In this document: positions 30,547 to 35,010 of the stretch, piece by piece
How positions within the stretch are numbered: position 1 is the stretch's first letter
Layout: every line of letters starts with the position of its first letter
Assembly (NCBI GenBank): GCA_048201975.1
Contig: DBFBGQ010000047.1
Coordinates: 1-35,010, forward strand
DNA from: Egerieenecus sp048201975
GTDB taxonomy: Bacteria; Bacillota; Clostridia; Christensenellales; Aristaeellaceae
Direction of reading: 5' to 3'
Length of the DNA stretch: 35,010 nucleotides
The notes under the pieces: model-generated
Told to the model about the DNA's origin: nothing
Seen by the model: only the letters and a program-made list of their open reading frames with translations
Databases searched by the model: none
Program-made: the position numbers and the translations under genes

Positions 30547-31662
30547 TTATTGAAAGATGCGCACGGGCAGGATCAGGTACAGGTAATCGTCCCCCTCCGG
30601 CGGGCAGACCACGCAGGGGCTGACGTTGCTGTTGAAGCGCATGCACATGCTGTCGTCGGTGATGTTGCGGATGACGTCGCTGATGTACTTGGCGTTGAAG
30701 GCGATTTCGATGGGTTCGCCCTGCAGCTCGCAGGCGATGTCCTCCACGGCGTCGCCCATTTCGGCGTTGGAGGAAATTTGCATATTGCCCTGGCTCACAT
30801 GGATGCGGATGAGGTTATTCTTTCCCTCCCGGGCCATGAGGCTGGCCCGGTCGATGGCGTCCTGCAGGCTAACGCGGCTGACCTTGACCAGGGTCTGGGT
30901 GGCGGAGGGGAGGATTTTGCGGTAGTCGATGTACTCCCCCGCCAGGGTGACGGTGTTCAGGCAGGTGTTGCCGAAGTTGGCCTGCAGCCGTCCCTTGCCG
31001 ACGGTCAGGGCGCAGGGCGTTTCCTCGTCCAGGAGCACCTTGCCCAGCTCGCTGAGCACCCGGCCGGGGATCACCGTGGACAGCTGGGAGACGCCCTCGG
31101 GCAGCTGGAAATTCCCGGCGGTCTTCTGCATGGCCAGGCGGAAGCCGTCCAGGGCCACCAGGCGGCTTTCGGCGGAGGTGACCTCCAGCAGGCAACCGGT
31201 GAGGATCTGCCGGCTCTCGTCGGTGGCGATGGCGAAGACCACGTGGCTGATCATATCCCGCAGCTTGTTCTGGGGGAAATCAAACCGGGTGCCCTGCTCG
31301 ATGGAAGCCATGGCGGGGAAGTCCACCGCGTTCATGCCCGCCAGGCTGCCCTTGAAGGACATGCAGCGAATGGAGGCCGCGTGGTTGTCGTTGACCTTGA
31401 TGGTCACGTCCCCGCCGGGGAGCTTGCGGACGATCTCCGTGAACAATTTTCCCGGAAGCACCACCTGGCCGGGCTCCTTGATCTGCGCGGTGAGCACGGT
31501 TTCAATGGACAGGCTGCCGTCGGTACACAGCAGGGTAATGCTGTCCTCCCCGGCATCCAGCAGCACGCCCTCCAGAATCTGCTTGGAAGGCCGGGCCGAC
31601 AGGGCCCTGGTCACAATATTCAGCCCGTCCAGAAGGTCCTGGGCGTTCATGGAAAACAGCAT
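30547..31662 (-). CDS. dnaN: DNA polymerase III beta subunit (sliding clamp)
   Basis: This 371-residue clamp encircles DNA and tethers the polymerase. Family segments are MLFSMNAQDLLDGLNIVTRA, GKLFTEIVRKLPG, AMASIEQG, IATDESRQILTGCLLEV, ALDGFRLAM, and the conserved C-terminal YLILPVRIF. The start at 31662 is chosen on family length and GGAGAGG 8 nt upstream; a longer frame running to 32043 crosses the DnaA-box region and is rejected. dnaA, normally directly upstream, is absent. It is transcribed with recF away from the proposed origin. Confidence 0.97.
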   Translation of the reverse strand: MLFSMNAQDLLDGLNIVTRALSARPSKQILEGVLLDAGEDSITLLCTDGSLSIETVLTAQIKEPGQVVLPGKLFTEIVRKLPGGDVTIKVNDNHAASIRCMSFKGSLAGMNAVDFPAMASIEQGTRFDFPQNKLRDMISHVVFAIATDESRQILTGCLLEVTSAESRLVALDGFRLAMQKTAGNFQLPEGVSQLSTVIPGRVLSELGKVLLDEETPCALTVGKGRLQANFGNTCLNTVTLAGEYIDYRKILPSATQTLVKVSRVSLQDAIDRASLMAREGKNNLIRIHVSQGNMQISSNAEMGDAVEDIACELQGEPIEIAFNAKYISDVIRNITDDSMCMRFNSNVSPCVVCPPEGDDYLYLILPVRIFQ

Positions 31663-31699
31663 GGGATCATCCTCTCCGATACAGCATGACAGCTGATAT

Positions 31700-32070
31700 T
31701 CTTTTTCGCCGTAGCCGTAGGGCGTGTGCAAACTGTGGAAAACCCCGCAACCTGCGGCGGCATAAGGCTTTGCGCGTATAAAAACCTTGGGAAAACCCGG
31801 GGATTTTTCCCCATGGCGGTGGAAATTTCCCCATTTCCCTATGTATATTCCCTTCGCCGCGGTTTGATTCCTGCTTTTTCTTTGCCGCGGAAATGGAAAA
31901 AGCCGCTTTTTTCCCATGTCCGAGGGATTTTTTCGCGGTTTTTTCCCACGCTTCCCCCAAAGCATGCACAGCTTGCACAGGCTGTGTATACCAGGCTGTG
32001 GAAAATCCGCGGCCCAGGCGGAGAAAGGGTTTTTTTTCGACAATGGTTCCGGTTTTCCACAGCTTTTTCA
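31700..32070. other. Probable chromosomal origin (DnaA-box cluster)
   Basis: This noncoding stretch between dnaN and a divergent gene has three TTTTCCACA sequences that fit TTWTNCACA: 31734-31742 (minus), 31997-32005 (minus) and 32053-32061 (plus). A one-mismatch TGTGTATAC box lies at 31983-31991. T-rich tracts (for example around 31901-31945 and 32031-32038) stand out against the GC-rich background and could be unwinding sites. The flanking dnaN-recF genes and the parS site 2.4 kb away agree with an origin. The dnaN promoter must also lie here but I could not place it. Confidence 0.7.
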
Positions 32071-32117
32071 ACAAATATGGGAGAAATTGTGAATGCCTTC
32101 CACGGCGCGCAGATGTA

Positions 32118-32126
32118 TGCTATAAT
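32118..32126 (+). promoter_or_regulatory. Extended -10 promoter for the DUF1538-PII genes
   Basis: TGC followed by TATAAT (32121-32126) is a perfect extended -10 element 35 nt before the DUF1538 start; the -35 is weak. Confidence 0.7.
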
Positions 32127-32160
32127 AGGAAGCAAAGAGAAGAAAGGAGGTCTTGGCGAT

Positions 32161-33702
32161 TTGAACAAAAAACTCAAAGAGAAAATCGCAGAATCCCTAT
32201 CGGCAGTCTTGCCCATAACCGTCATCGTGGTGGCGCTTTGCATTACGGTCACGCCCATGCCGCTGGCGCCGCTGATGCTTTTTCTGGCGGGGGCATGCCT
32301 GCTGATTATCGGCATGGGCTTTTTCACCCTGGGGGCGGACATGGCCATGATGCCCATCGGCGAGCACGTGGGCAGCCGCCTGGCCAAGTTTCAAAAGCTG
32401 AGGGTCATCGCGCTGATGTGCTTCTTCATCGGCGCCATCGTCACCATTGCGGAGCCGGACCTGAAGGTGCTGGCGCATCAGATGCCTTCGGTGCCGGACA
32501 TGGTGCTGATCCTTTCGGTGGCCTGCGGTGTGGGCGCGGTTCTGGCGCTGTCCTTCCTGCGGACGCTGTTCGGGTGGAACCTGTCCACCATGCTCCTGAT
32601 CGGGTACGCGGTGGTGTTTGTGCTGACGCTGTTTGTGCCCCAGGAATTCCTGGCGGTGGCCTTTGACTCCGGCGGCGTGACCACGGGCCCCATGACGGTG
32701 CCCTTCTTCATGGCCCTGGGCATGGGCCTTGCCTCCATTGGGAAGTCGGAAAAGGCGGGGACCAACAGCTTCGGCATGATCGCGCTGTGCTCCATGGGCC
32801 CCATCCTGGCGGTGCTGCTGCTGGGGCTGATGTATGATCCCACGGCGGGGAGCTACACCCCCTTCACCATTCCGGAGGTGAACAGCACCCGGGACCTGGG
32901 CATACAGTTCGGCCAGACCTTCCCCACCTACATGCTGGAGGTGGCGGAGGCGCTGCTGCCGGTGCTGCTGTTCTTCCTGTTTTTCCAGATCGCGTTTTTG
33001 AAGCTGCGCAGAAAGCAGCTGCGGAAGATCGTCATGGGTCTGGTGTACACCTTTGTGGGGCTGACGCTGTTCCTGACAGGGGTGAACGTGGGCTTTATGC
33101 CTGTGGGTAACTTCATCGGCGCGGAGCTGGCCTCCCTGCCCTACAACTGGATCCTGATTCCCTTGGGCATGCTCATCGGCTATTACATCGTCAAGGCGGA
33201 GCCGGCGGTGCTGGTGCTCAACAAGCAGGTGGAGGACATCACCAGCGGAACCATTTCCCAGCGGATGATGATGGGCGGGCTCTCCGTGGGTATGGCCTTG
33301 TCGGTGGGAATTTCCATGCTGCGGGTGCTCACGAGGCTGCCGCTGCTGGCCATTTTGCTGCCGGGCTACGCCCTGGCGCTGGGGCTCTCCTTTGTGGTGC
33401 CGCCCATTTTCACGGCCATCGCCTTTGACTCGGGCGGCGTGGCCTCCGGCCCCATGACGGCCACCTTCCTGCTGCCCCTGGCCATGGGCGCCTGCGAGGC
33501 CCTGGGCGGCAACATGCTCACGGACGCTTTCGGCATTGTGGCCATGGTGGCCATGACGCCGCTGATCATGATTCAGCTGATCGGCCTGCTTTATCGGGTG
33601 AAGACCGGCGGCTTCCGCGCCAGAAAGGCCGCGCCGCCCGCGAAGCCCGTGGAAACCGAAGACGAAATTATTGTTCTGGACGAGGAGGACGTTCAACTAT
33701 GA
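32161..33702 (+). CDS. DUF1538 membrane protein (duplicated halves)
   Basis: This 513-residue polytopic membrane protein starts at TTG 32161, with AAAGGAGG 10 nt before it; no ATG in frame is suitable. It consists of two homologous halves. Each has the family motif: AFDSGGVTTGPMTVPF (about 167-182) and AFDSGGVASGPMTATF (about 421-436), plus the paired FTLGADMAMMPIG and NVGFMPVGNFIG stretches. Members named UmpAB in Halomonas are reported cation/proton antiporters, normally as two genes; here both halves are in one. The charged C-terminal tail (DEIIVLDEED) may face the cytoplasm. Its stop overlaps the PII-like gene. Confidence 0.88.
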   Translation: MNKKLKEKIAESLSAVLPITVIVVALCITVTPMPLAPLMLFLAGACLLIIGMGFFTLGADMAMMPIGEHVGSRLAKFQKLRVIALMCFFIGAIVTIAEPDLKVLAHQMPSVPDMVLILSVACGVGAVLALSFLRTLFGWNLSTMLLIGYAVVFVLTLFVPQEFLAVAFDSGGVTTGPMTVPFFMALGMGLASIGKSEKAGTNSFGMIALCSMGPILAVLLLGLMYDPTAGSYTPFTIPEVNSTRDLGIQFGQTFPTYMLEVAEALLPVLLFFLFFQIAFLKLRRKQLRKIVMGLVYTFVGLTLFLTGVNVGFMPVGNFIGAELASLPYNWILIPLGMLIGYYIVKAEPAVLVLNKQVEDITSGTISQRMMMGGLSVGMALSVGISMLRVLTRLPLLAILLPGYALALGLSFVVPPIFTAIAFDSGGVASGPMTATFLLPLAMGACEALGGNMLTDAFGIVAMVAMTPLIMIQLIGLLYRVKTGGFRARKAAPPAKPVETEDEIIVLDEEDVQL

Positions 33703-34373
33703 TGAGCCTCTATGGCCTGATTACCATTGTGGACCGGGGCAAGACCGGCGCGGTGCAGCGAATCTATCAAAGCCATCAAATCCATCACACGCTGGTGGTG
33801 CGGGGCCACGGCACGGCCAACAGCGAGATCATGGACATGCTGGGCCTGGACGAGCCGGAAAAGGAGCTGATGCTGTCCGTGGCCACGCGGGCATGCTGCC
33901 GCAGCGTGCTGGAGGAGCTGGTGGACAAGCTCCACTTTGACCGCCCCGGCACGGGCATCGCCTTCACCTGCGCGCTGACGGGCATCAGCGTTGCCGCCTC
34001 GGAGCGGGTGCAAGCGCCCAAGGGACTGCCCACCCCCATCAAACAGAAGGAGGACACAGCAATGGAAGCGCAGCTTATGGAGATGATCGTCACGGTGGTG
34101 GACAGCGGCTCCACGGATCTGGTGGTGGCCGCGGCCAAGGAGGCCGGGGCGCACGGCGGCACGGTGATCAAGGCCCGGGAAGTGGACAGCGAGGAGCAAA
34201 AGAAAATCTTCGGCATGCTGGTTCAACCGGAAAGGGAAATCGTGCTCATGCTGGTCCGCGCGGAACAGAAAAAGGAAATCCACAAGGCCATCTGCGCCGC
34301 GGTGCTGGAAAAGACCGGCGAACACGCCCTGGTTTACTCCCTGGCGGTAGGGGATACCGTGGGGCTGAAATAA
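33699..34373 (+). CDS. Tandem PII-like signalling protein
   Basis: This 224-residue protein appears to be two PII-type (GlnB-like) domains in a row. The first (about 1-105) has LYGLITIVDRGKTGAVQRIY and a GTGIAFTCAL segment; the second (about 120-224) has MEMIVTVVDSGSTDLVVAAA, KEAGAHGGTVIKAREV and FGMLVQPEREIVLMLV. The ATG lies within the overlapping stop of the DUF1538 gene (ATGA), so the two are made together. PII proteins bind nucleotides or metabolites and control membrane transporters (as GlnK does AmtB), so control of the DUF1538 transporter is a likely role, though not shown. Confidence 0.85.
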   Translation: MMSLYGLITIVDRGKTGAVQRIYQSHQIHHTLVVRGHGTANSEIMDMLGLDEPEKELMLSVATRACCRSVLEELVDKLHFDRPGTGIAFTCALTGISVAASERVQAPKGLPTPIKQKEDTAMEAQLMEMIVTVVDSGSTDLVVAAAKEAGAHGGTVIKAREVDSEEQKKIFGMLVQPEREIVLMLVRAEQKKEIHKAICAAVLEKTGEHALVYSLAVGDTVGLK

Positions 34374-35010
34374 AAAACGAGTTTAAAGAATGTCTCCTTC
34401 AAAAATCCGTTCCTTCCTTTTTTCCCTAACGTATGGGAACCCCGAAGGTTTTCAAAGGGAAAGGCGGGCATTGCCGCCAGGAAGGTTGCCTTTTCCACCG
34501 GAAAAGGCAATCCGCCTACGGCGGACTGGTTGACTGCGCAAGGCGCAGGCAACCAGCCTCGCGGCAGTGTATGCCCGCCTTTCTCAACCGAAACGAGCGG
34601 CGATACGCCGCGACGATTGAGGTTGCGGAACGACCGGAAAGCCCTTTGGTCGCCTCCGCAGAGGCGAAACCCCTTGCTACAAACAAAATATAGTTTGAAG
34701 AACGTCTCCATTGGCAACATGGTTCCCAACCTTGTGAGAGGTTTCGCCCGCTTCAAGAGATATGCACCGAAGGTTTCCAAAGGGCGACCGGAAAGCCCTT
34801 TGGTCGCCTCCGCAGAGGCGAAACCCCTTGCTACAAACAAAATATAGTTTGAAGAACGTCTCCATTGGCAACAAGGTTCCCAACCTTGGGTGAGGTTTCG
34901 CCCGCCTGCGGGCGTGCGAGGTACTTTCCATCATTGGAAAGTACCCAAAGGCTGCCGGGGGCGGCTAACCGGTGCATGTCTCATAGCCGCCCCCGGACCC
35001 CTCCGTTGCT
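34374..35010. repeat. Palindrome-rich repeat region without genes
   Basis: A 104-bp unit at 34631-34734 is repeated at 34785-34888 with one mismatch (offset 154 nt); a degenerate third start (AGTTTAAAGAATGTCTCC) lies at 34382. The 62-bp block 34571-34632 recurs at 29118-29179. Many hairpins are present: GGTACTTTCC/GGAAAGTACC (about 34920-34945), CCGGGGGCGGCTA/TAGCCGCCCCCGG (34957-34997), CGCCCGC/GCGGGCG, and AAAGGCGGGCAT paired with ATGCCCGCCTTT about 100 nt away. Reading frames here are repeat artefacts. Confidence 0.8.

Noticed and set aside
34433..34847. Short open frames in the right-end repeats
   Set aside because: They follow the repeat units, share the same peptide with the copies elsewhere and lack ribosome sites; noncoding repeats explain them.
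34631..34888. Spaced repeats that might be a CRISPR array
   Set aside because: The units are 104 bp long, only two or three in number, and the spacing and internal hairpins do not fit CRISPR repeats; no cas genes are present.

Overview
The window is GC-rich chromosomal DNA from what is most likely a spore-forming member of the Clostridia (Firmicutes). Two alpha/beta-type small acid-soluble spore proteins lie in tandem. The SRP operon has the Firmicutes order ylxM-ffh-rpsP-khpA. Clear TTGACA/TATAAT promoters and AGGAGG ribosome sites recur, and a parS site of the Bacillus/Clostridium type is present. I cannot name the genus. I see no prophage, CRISPR array, rRNA or tRNA.

Layout. 1-2474: the end of mnmE, overlapped by an amidase-signature enzyme and followed by a SAM methyltransferase. 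2471-4311: a split transketolase (N and C halves) with its own promoter. 4312-7044: a secreted SH3-domain protein flanked by two inverted copies of a ~196-bp multi-hairpin repeat, each copy sitting between duplicated copies of a terminator hairpin. 7045-10725: a four-gene sugar cluster of two MDR dehydrogenases, a PF04909 amidohydrolase and the L-fucose mutarotase FucU, which fits an oxidative route for L-fucose or a related sugar. 10801-15893 (minus): DUF2304, GT2 glycosyltransferase, AI-2E-family permease, then a three-gene ABC-2 exporter. 15992-18375 (minus): khpA-rpsP-ffh-ylxM with promoter and terminator. 18477-20712: divergent DUF4173 and DUF2975-XRE genes around a 45-bp inverted repeat. 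20896-21392: two SASP genes. 21699-23903 (minus): a MarR regulator, a flavodoxin-like protein and a lipoprotein with two flavinylation motifs. 23993-27000 (minus): a secreted DUF6273 protein and a secreted PIG-L deacetylase fused to a phosphodiester glycosidase domain. 27246-28901: obgE and yhbY. 29344-32160: parS, recF, dnaN and a DnaA-box cluster, which together look like the replication-origin neighbourhood, although dnaA is not beside dnaN. 32161-34373: a DUF1538 membrane protein and a tandem PII-domain protein. 34374-35010: palindrome-rich repeats with no gene.

The main points for a second look are the hairpin-array element with duplicated terminators, the two-site flavin lipoprotein with its MarR/flavodoxin partners, the oxidative deoxysugar cluster, the PIG-L/glycosidase fusion, and the origin region lacking dnaA. 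Family calls come from recognising motifs by eye; no database search was run.
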